64,000 nucleotides of DNA from Jongsikchunia kroppenstedtii DSM 45133 (lineage in GTDB: Bacteria > Actinomycetota > Actinomycetes > Mycobacteriales > Mycobacteriaceae): contig NZ_AQYG01000047.1 in the NCBI RefSeq assembly GCF_000380485.1, positions 186,001 to 250,000 on the forward strand. The letters are read 5' to 3'. The notes below the pieces were generated by a model, which was not told the DNA's origin, made no database searches, and saw nothing but the letters and a program-made list of their open reading frames with translations. The first letter of the stretch is position 1. Every line of letters starts with the position of its first letter. Below are positions 37,506 to 45,832 of this stretch, piece by piece. Both the position numbers and the translations under genes were made by a program.

Positions 37506-38494
37506 CCGCCTCCCAGGAATAGCGTCACCACCGCAAGAACAGCGAAAAGAAAAGCGGCGGAAACGAACTCAGAGATCTTGTATAGCCGCAGCTTTGCGAA
37601 CATGTTGTCGAGGACGGCCACCACCACACCGACAAGACATCCCTTGCCGACGATGGCGAAGATCGCCGGCACCACGGCGGTCACCTCGCCGGTCGAGGCC
37701 ATCCCCCACGGGGCCACGAAGACATTGCAGAAGATCGTGTAGAAGACGAACTGTTTGACGGCGCTGCTCCACATCAGCAACGCCTGCAGCGGCCCGGAAT
37801 GCTCGAATCCCCTACCCTCTTCGATCATTCCCAGTTCTATTGTCCCGGAATGCGTTTCCACCGGGATACGGGCGGTCTCGAACAGGATCACCATGAAGAG
37901 CGCCCCGGAGGCGAGCAGGTGCGCCGGGCGCACGATCTGATCCGGCCCGCTGCGAACGGTGGCACCCAGCACGTACGGTAGATCTGTGGTGGTGATCAGG
38001 GCCACGGTGAACACCACCATGAGCACCACCGGCTCGGTGATGGCCGCGAAGGTCTTCGACCGACTCGCGGCCAGCTGCGCATATCCGTTGCCGGTCTCGC
38101 CGGCGGCAGTCGCGATGAGGAAGCTGCTCGCCGCCAACAGGATTCCGCCGCCGAGGATGTCCCCCATGTACCCGAGCGGCAGCGCATAGCTCGTCAGCAC
38201 CGGGATCAGCATGGGCACCGTCAAGACGAGTGCCAGCGACATCACCGGCGCGAGGAAGAACATCGGACCGACGCCTTCCGGCGCCACGATCTCCTTCGAG
38301 AAGAACTTCGCAAGCGTGTAATACGGCTGCAGAATCCGCGGCCCCCGACGGCCCTGCAGCCGCGCCTCCAGCCATGCGGCGAAGCCGCTCACGCCCGGCG
38401 AGAACACCAGCACCGTGAGCACCTGGAGTATTTGGACCGCCCAGGGCGACAACATCATCGGCGCCGCGTCCACCCACTCCGGGCAGACGCGCAT
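37502..38494 (-). CDS. HyfC/HycD-like membrane subunit (NuoH type)
   Basis: 330 aa (longest frame), about 8 hydrophobic helices; first gene of the operon. NuoH/HycD marks are RLQGRRGPRILQPYYTLAKFFSKE (the RRGP...Q...D/K.. loop), FETARIPVETHSGTIELGMIEEG (the Glu-rich loop near the quinone or redox module) and the end LYKISEFVSAAFLFAVLAVV. An alternative start is ATG 38458 (MMLSPWAVQ), which would leave just the first helix; neither has a clear SD. Equivalent to Rv0084. Confidence 0.9.
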   Translation of the reverse strand: MRVCPEWVDAAPMMLSPWAVQILQVLTVLVFSPGVSGFAAWLEARLQGRRGPRILQPYYTLAKFFSKEIVAPEGVGPMFFLAPVMSLALVLTVPMLIPVLTSYALPLGYMGDILGGGILLAASSFLIATAAGETGNGYAQLAASRSKTFAAITEPVVLMVVFTVALITTTDLPYVLGATVRSGPDQIVRPAHLLASGALFMVILFETARIPVETHSGTIELGMIEEGRGFEHSGPLQALLMWSSAVKQFVFYTIFCNVFVAPWGMASTGEVTAVVPAIFAIVGKGCLVGVVVAVLDNMFAKLRLYKISEFVSAAFLFAVLAVVTLFLGGG

Positions 38495-38814
38495 CGTCGA
38501 CGAGTTCGGACCGAGACGAGCATTCGATGTGCGGGCACCCTACGACTCCCTTAGTCGTAGGGGCCATCAGCACTCGGTGGCAGTTCGGGAGCGGAAAGCT
38601 CCCCGGCGGGCTCCATCGCCAAAATCAGTGAATCACACGGCAAGACGCATCACGACACGAATCGCCGAATGACAGCTGCAACTTGGGCGACGGTGTACCG
38701 TCGCGGTCACGGCAATGGACCCTGCCGAGGCTGCACCGATGCCCGCTGCGGGCGCGACGGCCTGAACCGCTGGACGACAGCTAATGGGCCCTTCCCGACC
38801 CGGAAGGACCCGTT
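38495..38814. promoter_or_regulatory. 320-bp divergent regulatory gap with two inverted repeats
   Basis: No gene is convincing here. A perfect 10-bp inverted repeat CCCTACGACT/AGTCGTAGGG spans 38538-38562 with a 5-nt loop, 44 bp before the hycD-side gene start. A second, shorter one GGGAGC/GCTCCC lies at 38587-38603. The usp gene has SD AAGGA (38803-38807). Such sites would suit coordinate control of the Ehr operon and the usp-mutS operon. I looked for a DosR-type box and found only partial matches. Confidence 0.5.
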
Positions 38815-39255
38815 ATGCATCTCATCGTCGGTTACGACGCCCACCCCGCCAGTCAGGCTGCGCTCGGATTCGCCGTGTGGATAGGCCGCGACATCGGGGC
38901 GAAGATCCATGTCGTGCATGTCGTCGATTCGGACGACCTTCCGGTCGACCCCGACTCGCTCGACTACGACAACGAATTGCAGGCCCACCTGAGCACGCAC
39001 CGCCAGGTCGTCGCCGGCATGCTCGGCAGCCACGACGACTGGGAGTACGCCGCGCACGGCGGTCTGCCCGCATCGGTCCTGATGAACATGGCACAGCGGC
39101 TGCATCCCGCCATGATCGTGGTCGGTCGGCCGCAGCACGGCATCGGTGCCATGCTCGAGCACGCTCTCTCGGGATCCGTGTCGCGAAGCCTGCTCCACCG
39201 CGCAGCCTGCCCGGTCGTGATCGTTCCCGAGAACAGCGACTATCGCGGCCAATGA
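38815..39255 (+). CDS. universal stress protein (UspA family)
   Basis: 146 aa single USP domain: MHLIVGYDAHPASQAALGFAVWIGRDIGAKIHVVHVVDSDD, then MIVVGRPQHGIGAMLEHALSGSVSRSLLHRAACPVVIVPE, the Gly/Ser-rich ATP-binding end, although the GxxHG spacing is slightly irregular. USPs bind ATP or cAMP and act in hypoxia and stress responses. It starts with SD AAGGA and its stop overlaps the start of the MutS-like gene by 4 bp (ATGA), so it is translationally coupled to two MutS-like ATPases. Confidence 0.9.
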   Translation: MHLIVGYDAHPASQAALGFAVWIGRDIGAKIHVVHVVDSDDLPVDPDSLDYDNELQAHLSTHRQVVAGMLGSHDDWEYAAHGGLPASVLMNMAQRLHPAMIVVGRPQHGIGAMLEHALSGSVSRSLLHRAACPVVIVPENSDYRGQ

Positions 39256-40799
39256 GTACCGGCGGGATCAGCATTCTGTTCGGCGATCCGGAACGTGCCG
39301 TCGTGCGCACCGCCGAACCCGACTACTTCCACGACCTTCGCCTGGACGCGGTCGTCGATGCCGTGGTCGGAGACGACGACCAGTTCGACATCCGGCCGTG
39401 GTTCTACACACCTGTGGACAATCCCGCGGATGTGTCGCTGCGACAGTCCGTCTACTGCGAGCTCGACTCCAACGCGACCATCCGCTCCGCGTTCGTTCGT
39501 TTCGGTGCCGGCATGCAGACGATCCGCACCCTGCTGTCGGAACTTTCCGCCGCATCGACCGACACCGAACGACTTGGCTGGCGGGTCAACGCGTTTCAAG
39601 CCTATGTGGCCGTGATCGTCCGCCTGAGCGATGATCTCGAGCGGGCGCATCCCGCTGCGGCAGCGCTGCGCGCAGTGGCCGACTACGTTGATACTCAGGT
39701 CCACTCGGCCCACTTCCAACTGCTGCGGCGCACGGCAGACGATATCGGCGAGGCACTCGGCAAGATCGTCTATTCCGTCCGGATCCGCGACCTGCAGGTG
39801 AATGTTCAGCGCTTCGAGGGGGCGCCCGAGATGCTGGAGAGAACGCGGGTCCTCCTCGATCGGTTCGACGAGCCGGACCGCACCGACCGGGCGTACCCGG
39901 CCGCGGATCATCCGGGACTCAACCGAGTCGAGTCGTCGATACTCGAGCTGGTCGCCGGGTTGTTTCCCCAACAGTTCGGTCTGTTGCGGGAGTTCGTGGA
40001 GCGGACCCACGACTTCATCGACCCGAATCTGCTGCGACTCGATCGCGAACTGCAGTTCTATCTCCGCTATCGAGCTCACGTCGAGTGGTTGCGGCAGTCC
40101 GGCCTGGAATTCTGCTACCCCGCGGTCGGCGATGATCGCTCATCCCCGACCTGGGCCACCGACGCCTTCGACATCGCCCTCGCGGCCAGTCTTTTCGCGG
40201 ACGATCCCGCCGCCCGGGTCGTGGCCAATTCGCTCCGGCTCGATCCGCCGGAGCGGATGATCGTCGTCACGGGGCCCAATCAAGGCGGCAAGACCACCTT
40301 CGCCCGCATGCTCGGTCAGCTGCATCACCTTGCGGGACTGGGCCTTCCGATACCCGGCCAGGAGGGCAGCCTCGTACTGTTCGACGAGATATACACCCAT
40401 TTCGAGCACGCCGAGGTGGCCACCGACGAACGCGGGAAGCTCGAAGACGAGCTGATCCGCCTGCACCAGATCATCGCGACCGCGACGAGCCGCAGCCTGG
40501 TCATTCTCAACGAGACCTTCAGCTCGACGTCGTTGCACGACGCCCGACTGCTCGGCCGGGCAGTGCTCACCCAACTCGACCGCATCGGCGTCCGCGGCGT
40601 CTACGTCACCTTCGTCGACGAGCTTTCCCGGCTGTCCGCAAGCACGGTCAGCATGGTCAGCTGCACCGATCCGGACGACGCGTCGCGCCGCACATTCGCC
40701 ATCGTCCGGCGTCCGGCAGACGGACGGGCCTTCGCCGCGGCGCTGGCCGAGAAATACCACCTGACATTCGACGAAGTAGACCGGAGGCTGGTCCGATGA
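39252..40799 (+). CDS. MutS-like ATPase A, lacking the mismatch-recognition domains
   Basis: 515 aa. The C-terminal half is a MutS-type ABC ATPase: Walker A GPNQGGKTTFAR (about residues 341-352), DEIYTHFEHAE, Walker B region ILNETFSSTSLHDA (about 416, Asn in place of the usual Asp) and a His-lacking FVDELSRL switch. The N-terminal half is helical (lever/clamp-like) and shows no MutS domain I (FYE) or connector motif. The protein is about half the length of MutS. It overlaps both neighbours by 4 bp, so it is made together with the USP and the second MutS-like protein. Substrate and process are unknown. Confidence 0.85.
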   Translation: MSTGGISILFGDPERAVVRTAEPDYFHDLRLDAVVDAVVGDDDQFDIRPWFYTPVDNPADVSLRQSVYCELDSNATIRSAFVRFGAGMQTIRTLLSELSAASTDTERLGWRVNAFQAYVAVIVRLSDDLERAHPAAAALRAVADYVDTQVHSAHFQLLRRTADDIGEALGKIVYSVRIRDLQVNVQRFEGAPEMLERTRVLLDRFDEPDRTDRAYPAADHPGLNRVESSILELVAGLFPQQFGLLREFVERTHDFIDPNLLRLDRELQFYLRYRAHVEWLRQSGLEFCYPAVGDDRSSPTWATDAFDIALAASLFADDPAARVVANSLRLDPPERMIVVTGPNQGGKTTFARMLGQLHHLAGLGLPIPGQEGSLVLFDEIYTHFEHAEVATDERGKLEDELIRLHQIIATATSRSLVILNETFSSTSLHDARLLGRAVLTQLDRIGVRGVYVTFVDELSRLSASTVSMVSCTDPDDASRRTFAIVRRPADGRAFAAALAEKYHLTFDEVDRRLVR

Positions 40800-42292
40800 A
40801 AGTCCTTCTGATGCACCCGGATCGCGAATCGGACCTGACCGCGATGCCGCCACTGCAGGCCGCCGACGTGATCGCCGATCTCGGACTGCGCGGGATCATA
40901 GCGACCATGGCGAACGGCGACAGCTACCGCTCCCGAGTGGCGACCGCCGAGATGTTCACGCCGCAGACCGATCCGCGGGTGATCGCCTATCGGCATGGTG
41001 CGCTTCGTGATTGCCGTGCCCACCGAGACACGATCACCGCACTGTACGGTCTGGCCGGCGACGTCGAACGGGAGGTCCGCAAGCATCTGTTTCTCACCTG
41101 GAACGGCATGACCCCCGAACAGGCCACGCATCGCTCGCTGGCGGTGCTGGAGATCGCCTGCGACGCGTTGGATTCACTGCTGGCACTGGCCTTGCGCGAC
41201 CGTTCCGAATTCACGTCTCCGGCGTTCCGCCGCTTCTTCGACGACGTGACGACGACCGTCGACGGCAACTACCTGAACTCGCTGCGCCGCCATCTGAACG
41301 AACTTCGATTCGAGCACGGCGCGGTGCTCAGCGCGAGCCTGAGCTCCGGACTGCGCGGCGCCGACTATCGGCTGCGCGTGCCGGCCGGACGACGGTTGCG
41401 CGACCGGTTGCGCATCGACTCATCCGGACCCGGATTCGAAATCGACGAGCACGATGTCTCCGGGTCGATGGCTCTGACCGAGATCCGAAGTCGCGGAATG
41501 CATGCGGTGTCCGGGCTGCTGTCCACGGCGGCGAACCACCTGGAGACATTCTTCGCCACCCTCCGCTGGGAACTCGCCTTCTACCTCGGCTCGGCAGCTC
41601 TGTTCGACGCGCTCGACGCCGTGGGCGGACGAGCCTGCCTGCCGGTCCCGGCACCGCTGGACACCCGCACATTTCGCTGCACCGATCTCTACGACGCCGG
41701 GCTGGCGCTGCATACCGGCGCGGCGCCGGTGGGCAACGACCTCGACGCCGGGTCCTCGAACCTGGTGATCGTCACTGGGGCCAACCGCGGCGGCAAGTCG
41801 ACGTTCCTGCGCAGCGTGGGCATCGCGCAGATGCTGATGCAGGCCGGGCTACCCGTACCGGCGCGCGAGTTCGCCGCCGATGTGCGGTGCGGGGTGTTCA
41901 CGCACTTCAAGCGCGAAGAAGACGAGACGCTGCGCAGCGGCAAATTCGATGAAGAATTGCAGCGGATGAGCGAGCTCGTCGATCATCTTCCCGACGCGTC
42001 GGCGGTGCTGTTCAACGAATCCTTCGCCGCCACCAATGAGCAGGAGGGATCGGCGATCGCCGCCGACATCGTGCGCGCCCTGCTGGGGCACGGCCATCGC
42101 GTCTTCTACGTCACCCACATGCATGAGCTGGCACGCACCTTCTACGAGGCACGCACGGGCGTGTTTCTCCGGGCGGAGCGCGACGCATCTCGTCAACGGA
42201 GCTTCCGTCTGAGCTACGCCGAGCCGCTTCCGACCAGCTATGGACTGGACCTGTACGAAAAGATCTTCGGCGAACCGGCGGGCCCGCTATAG
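40796..42292 (+). CDS. MutS-like ATPase B, lacking the mismatch-recognition domains
   Basis: 498 aa. MutS-type ATPase end: Walker A GANRGGKSTFLRSVGIAQML (about 327-346), VFTHFKREEDETLRSGKFDEEL, Walker B LFNESFAATNEQEGSAIA (about 405, again Asn for Asp) and the switch YVTHMHELARTFYE. N terminus MKVLLMHPDRESDLTAMPPL, then helical lever-like regions without a mismatch-binding domain. It differs clearly from protein A, so the pair is likely a heterodimer. It is coupled to protein A (ATGA). Its stop overlaps the convergent small gene. Confidence 0.87.
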   Translation: MKVLLMHPDRESDLTAMPPLQAADVIADLGLRGIIATMANGDSYRSRVATAEMFTPQTDPRVIAYRHGALRDCRAHRDTITALYGLAGDVEREVRKHLFLTWNGMTPEQATHRSLAVLEIACDALDSLLALALRDRSEFTSPAFRRFFDDVTTTVDGNYLNSLRRHLNELRFEHGAVLSASLSSGLRGADYRLRVPAGRRLRDRLRIDSSGPGFEIDEHDVSGSMALTEIRSRGMHAVSGLLSTAANHLETFFATLRWELAFYLGSAALFDALDAVGGRACLPVPAPLDTRTFRCTDLYDAGLALHTGAAPVGNDLDAGSSNLVIVTGANRGGKSTFLRSVGIAQMLMQAGLPVPAREFAADVRCGVFTHFKREEDETLRSGKFDEELQRMSELVDHLPDASAVLFNESFAATNEQEGSAIAADIVRALLGHGHRVFYVTHMHELARTFYEARTGVFLRAERDASRQRSFRLSYAEPLPTSYGLDLYEKIFGEPAGPL

Positions 42293-42586
42293 CCAGGCCC
42301 TCCGGACGTCCTCGGCGACCCGGCTGCGGGTCGGTCCGAGATCGGCGTCGATCATGTGCCGGCGACCCAGTGCGCGGTGCATCTCCAGCCAGCTCAGATC
42401 CAGTTCCCGGCCGGCCGCACGGCGTTCCAAACCGGCTGTCAGACATACGAATACGGCCTGGCGGTAGACCAGCGATCGGGCCGGCTCGGCGAACTTCTTG
42501 GCCCGACTCACAGCCGCCCGGGCGTCTGCGACCGCCCGATCCGCCGCGTACTCCAGAGCCAGCGGATTGCCCTTGTTGTCGATCAT
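42287..42586 (-). CDS. small hypothetical protein
   Basis: 99 aa, mostly helical (MIDNKGNPLALEYAADRAVADARAAVSRAKKFAEPARSL). The start is set by the ATGA overlap with the stop of the phosphatase gene, which indicates coupled translation. It does not match a family I know. It has one Cys and a Trp-rich C-terminal segment (DLSWLEMH, RRAWL). Convergent with MutS-like B, stops overlapping by 6 bp. Confidence 0.65.
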   Translation of the reverse strand: MIDNKGNPLALEYAADRAVADARAAVSRAKKFAEPARSLVYRQAVFVCLTAGLERRAAGRELDLSWLEMHRALGRRHMIDADLGPTRSRVAEDVRRAWL

Positions 42587-43182
42587 CGCGCCTCGCCGGC
42601 ATCGCCGATGGCGGCGGTCACGGGAATTCGATCGAGTTCGACGACCCGCCAGCCATCCGAATCCCGTTGGAGGACTTGATACGAACCGGTCGGTACCTCG
42701 GCTTCGGTGATCTGGGCGTCGATCCGCACCAGCAACGGCCGGATCACGGCGTCGTGCGTGACCACGACCGCCACCCCGCCGGTCGCCGCCGCCTGATCGG
42801 CCCAGCGCCCGAGCGCCGGATACGCACGCAGGACGACCGCGTCGGGCGACTCCACGCCAGGCGCCGCATCGAGAGATCCCCATTCCGCAATCACATCGGC
42901 GCGGGGCTTCCCGGTCCACGGCCCGTAGTCGCGATCGTTGAGCTCCGCGTCGACCTGCACCTCGGCGCCGACGCGGGCCGCAACGGCCGCCGCCGTGTGT
43001 CGCGCACGTTGCAGCGGTGTCGACACCACCAGACGGACATCGAAGCGGCTGGTCACCTCGTCGGCCAGGGCCTCCGCCTGGGCGCGGCCGCGGTCACTCA
43101 GATCCGGGTCGGCCAGACCACGCAGCAGGCCCTCGGCATTCATCGAGGTCTCGCCATGTCTTGCGAGAATAATCGTTTCCAT
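42583..43182 (-). CDS. histidine phosphatase (phosphoglycerate-mutase-like)
   Basis: 199 aa. Catalytic motif ARHGETSMNAEGLLRG at the N terminus (phospho-acceptor His in RHGE), RARHTAAAVAARVGAE and the second-His region VAVVVTHDAVIRPLLV. Acid phosphatase / PGAM superfamily; substrates range from phosphoglycerate to nucleotides and sugar phosphates. Start at METIILARHGET (43182); a start at 43203 is possible, but AAGGA lies 11 nt before this one. Coupled to the small hypothetical gene after it. Confidence 0.88.
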   Translation of the reverse strand: METIILARHGETSMNAEGLLRGLADPDLSDRGRAQAEALADEVTSRFDVRLVVSTPLQRARHTAAAVAARVGAEVQVDAELNDRDYGPWTGKPRADVIAEWGSLDAAPGVESPDAVVLRAYPALGRWADQAAATGGVAVVVTHDAVIRPLLVRIDAQITEAEVPTGSYQVLQRDSDGWRVVELDRIPVTAAIGDAGEAR

Positions 43183-43340
43183 GACGCACAGCATCCTTCC
43201 CATCAGTGGAAGGAACCATCAGCCCCGGAGTCGGGCGGTTCAGCCACCGTCCAGGACGGGCGGCTCGGCGGAGATCCATCGCCGAGGTCGACGATACCGA
43301 CTGCGGCGCATGCGCGTCGAGCTTTCAGTCGACGTTCGGC

Positions 43341-44969
43341 CTAAGCCAGTTCGATGAGCTCCTGATACTCGTCGGACCAATGATCCTCGGTGCCGTCCGG
43401 CAGCAGGATCACCCGCTCCGGGTCGAGGGCCTCCGCAGCGCCGGGGTCATGCGTGACCAGCACGACGGCACCCGCATAGCTGCGCAGCGCGTCGAGCACC
43501 TGCTCGCGAGAGATCGGATCGAGGTTGTTGGTCGGCTCGTCCAGCAGCAGCACGTTCGCGGCCGACGAGACCAGGCCGGCTAGCGCCAGGCGGGTCTTCT
43601 CACCGCCGGACAGTGTGCCGGCCGGCTGATCGAGCTGCGGACCCGAGAACATGAAGGCGCCCAACAGGCCTCGCAGATCCTGTTCGCCGGCGTCAGGTGC
43701 GGCATGCCGGATGTTCTCCCACACGGACGCGTCGTCGTCGAGGGTATCGTGCTCCTGCGCGAAGTAGCCGATCTTCAGCCCGAAGCCCGGCTCCAATTGT
43801 CCGAGATCCGGAGCCTCCACGCCCGCAAGGAGTTTCAGGAGCGTCGTCTTGCCGGCGCCGTTCAGTCCGAGCACAACCACTCGGCTCCCCTTGTCGATCG
43901 CCAGGTCGACGCCGGTGAAGATCTCCAGTGAGCCATAGGTTTTCGTCAGACCCGACGCCATCAGCGGTGTCTTGCCGCAGGCCGCCGGCTCCGGGAAACG
44001 GATCGTGGCCGTCTTGTCCGCCACCCGTTCCTCGTCGAGATTGGCGAGCATCCGGTCGGCACGCTTGAGCATGTTCTGCGCGGCAACGGCTTTGGTCGCC
44101 TTGGCGCCCATCTTGGCCGCCTGCGTCCGCAGCGCGCTGGCCTTCTTCTCGGCGTTGGCACGCTCACGCTTGCGGCGCTGCTCGTCGGTGGCCCGCGCCT
44201 CCAGGTACTTCTTCCAGCCCATGTTGTAGACATCGGCCTCGCCGCGCACCGCGTCCAGGAACCACACCTTGTTGCAGACGTCCCCGAGCAGCTCGACGTC
44301 GTGGCTGATCACCACCAGCCCGCCGTCGTGATTCTGCAGGAAAGACCGCAGCCAGCCGATCGAGTCGGCATCCAAGTGGTTGGTCGGCTCGTCGAGCAGC
44401 AAAGTGGTGGCCGACTTGCCGGAACCATCGGACGCCGCAAAAAGGATGCGCGCCAATTCGATTCGACGGCGCTGACCGCCCGACAGCGTGCGCAGCGGCT
44501 GGCCCAGCACCCGGTCGGGCAGGCCCAGGCTGTTGCAGATGCGGGCGGCGTCGGACTCGGCCTCGTAGCCGCCCAGCGACGAGAACCGGTCCTCGAGCTG
44601 GCCGTATTTGCGGACCGCACGGTCGCGTTCGGTCTCGTCTACGACCTCGGCCATCAGCGTCTGCTGCTTCTCCAGGTCACGCAGCAGCTTGTCGAGGCCG
44701 CGCGCCGACAGCACGCGATCCTTGGCGAGCACGTCGAGGTCGCCTTCACGCGGATCCTGCGGCAGGTAGCCGAGCTCGCCCGACCGGGTCACCGAGCCCG
44801 CATACGGCTCGCCTTCGCCTGCGAGGATGCGCAGGGTCGTCGTCTTGCCGGCGCCATTGCGGCCGACCAGCCCGATGCGGTCGCCGGGCTGAATGCGCAG
44901 AGCGGGACCGGGCGCCGACAGCAGGGTGCGCACACCGGCCCGAACTTCAAGGTCGGTTGCGGTAATCAC
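43341..44969 (-). CDS. ABC-F family ATPase (Rv1473-like)
   Basis: 542 aa, exactly the length of M. tuberculosis Rv1473. Two ATPase modules: Walker A GRNGAGKTTT and GLNGAGKTTL, signatures TLSGGQRRRIEL and TLSGGEKTRLAL, Walker B TTLLLDEPTNHLD and VLLLDEPTNNLD. No membrane segments. The linker is Lys/Arg-rich (ARATDEQRRKRERANAEKKAS), the P-site tRNA interacting region in ABC-F proteins. These act on the ribosome (translation rescue or antibiotic protection). GTG start; TAGACT (44979-44984, minus strand) is about 10 bp upstream, indicating a leaderless or near-leaderless mRNA. Marks the return to the conserved gene order. Confidence 0.94.
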   Translation of the reverse strand: MITATDLEVRAGVRTLLSAPGPALRIQPGDRIGLVGRNGAGKTTTLRILAGEGEPYAGSVTRSGELGYLPQDPREGDLDVLAKDRVLSARGLDKLLRDLEKQQTLMAEVVDETERDRAVRKYGQLEDRFSSLGGYEAESDAARICNSLGLPDRVLGQPLRTLSGGQRRRIELARILFAASDGSGKSATTLLLDEPTNHLDADSIGWLRSFLQNHDGGLVVISHDVELLGDVCNKVWFLDAVRGEADVYNMGWKKYLEARATDEQRRKRERANAEKKASALRTQAAKMGAKATKAVAAQNMLKRADRMLANLDEERVADKTATIRFPEPAACGKTPLMASGLTKTYGSLEIFTGVDLAIDKGSRVVVLGLNGAGKTTLLKLLAGVEAPDLGQLEPGFGLKIGYFAQEHDTLDDDASVWENIRHAAPDAGEQDLRGLLGAFMFSGPQLDQPAGTLSGGEKTRLALAGLVSSAANVLLLDEPTNNLDPISREQVLDALRSYAGAVVLVTHDPGAAEALDPERVILLPDGTEDHWSDEYQELIELA

Positions 44970-45055
44970 GACATTGCAGTCTACGTGGCGACACGGGTCT
45001 ATCCGAATCGATATATGGGCCGCTCACCTGCGGCTTACCGGCTATCGTCGCGTCT

Positions 45056-45832
45056 GTGACTCATACCACCGCACCACTCGAAGGCAAATCGGCGATCGTC
45101 ACCGGCGGCAGCCGCGGAATCGGACTGGCCATCGCCACCGAACTAGCCCGCCGCGGCGCCGCCGTCACCATCAACGCGCGCAAAGCCGAACCGCTCGACG
45201 AGGCCGCCGAGCAGATTCGCGCCGCCGTCCCCGGCGCCCGGGTGCTACCGGTCGCCGGCAACTCGGGCGACCCGGCCACGCGTGCCGGGATCGTCGAGCA
45301 GGCCGTGGCGGCGCACGGCGGCGTACAGATCCTGATCAACAACACCGGCATCAACCCGCAGATCGGCTCCCTGATGGAGATGGATCCGGTCGCTGCGCTG
45401 AAGACCTTCGACGTGAATGTGGTTGCGGCCGTGGGATTTGTCCAGGAGTGCTACCGCGCCGGAATGAAGGATTCCGGCGGCTCGGTGATCAACGTCGCCA
45501 GCATCGCGGGCCTGCGACCGGCCGGGCCGCTCGCCATCTACGGAGCCTCCAAGGCCGCGTTGATCAAGATCACCGAGGAACTCGCGGCCCAGCTGGGGCC
45601 GAACATCCGGGTCAACGCGGTCGCCCCGGCCGTGGTCAAGACGAAGTTCGCCGAGCTGCTCTATGCCCACGACGAGGCCGCGGTGGCGGCGCCCTATCCC
45701 CTGAAGCGGCTCGGAGAGCCCCAGGACATCGCCAACCTCGTGGCATTCCTGGCCGGGGACGAGTCGTCCTGGCTCACGGGCGAGACGGTACGCATCGACG
45801 GCGGAGTGGGCACCACCGGATCGTTCGGCTGA
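45056..45832 (+). CDS. SDR-family oxidoreductase
   Basis: 258 aa, GTG start with TATCGT (45042-45047) about 9 bp before, probably leaderless. SDR marks: [12 protein letters not shown] (about 18-29), NNTGINPQIGSLMEM, SIAGLRPAGPLAIYGASKAAL with catalytic Tyr/Lys, and the end ETVRIDGGVGTTGS. FabG-like, probably NADPH-dependent; the substrate is unknown. Divergent from the ABC-F gene with 86 bp between. Confidence 0.9.
   Translation: MTHTTAPLEGKSAIVTGGSRGIGLAIATELARRGAAVTINARKAEPLDEAAEQIRAAVPGARVLPVAGNSGDPATRAGIVEQAVAAHGGVQILINNTGINPQIGSLMEMDPVAALKTFDVNVVAAVGFVQECYRAGMKDSGGSVINVASIAGLRPAGPLAIYGASKAALIKITEELAAQLGPNIRVNAVAPAVVKTKFAELLYAHDEAAVAAPYPLKRLGEPQDIANLVAFLAGDESSWLTGETVRIDGGVGTTGSFG

Noticed and set aside
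38495-38814. DosR-type boxes in the Ehr/usp promoter
   Set aside because: GGGCCATCAGCACT (38561-38574) shares only the left half of the GGGNCNNNNGNCCC consensus, and other GGG/CCC stretches do not align. Without a full match the call would be guesswork.
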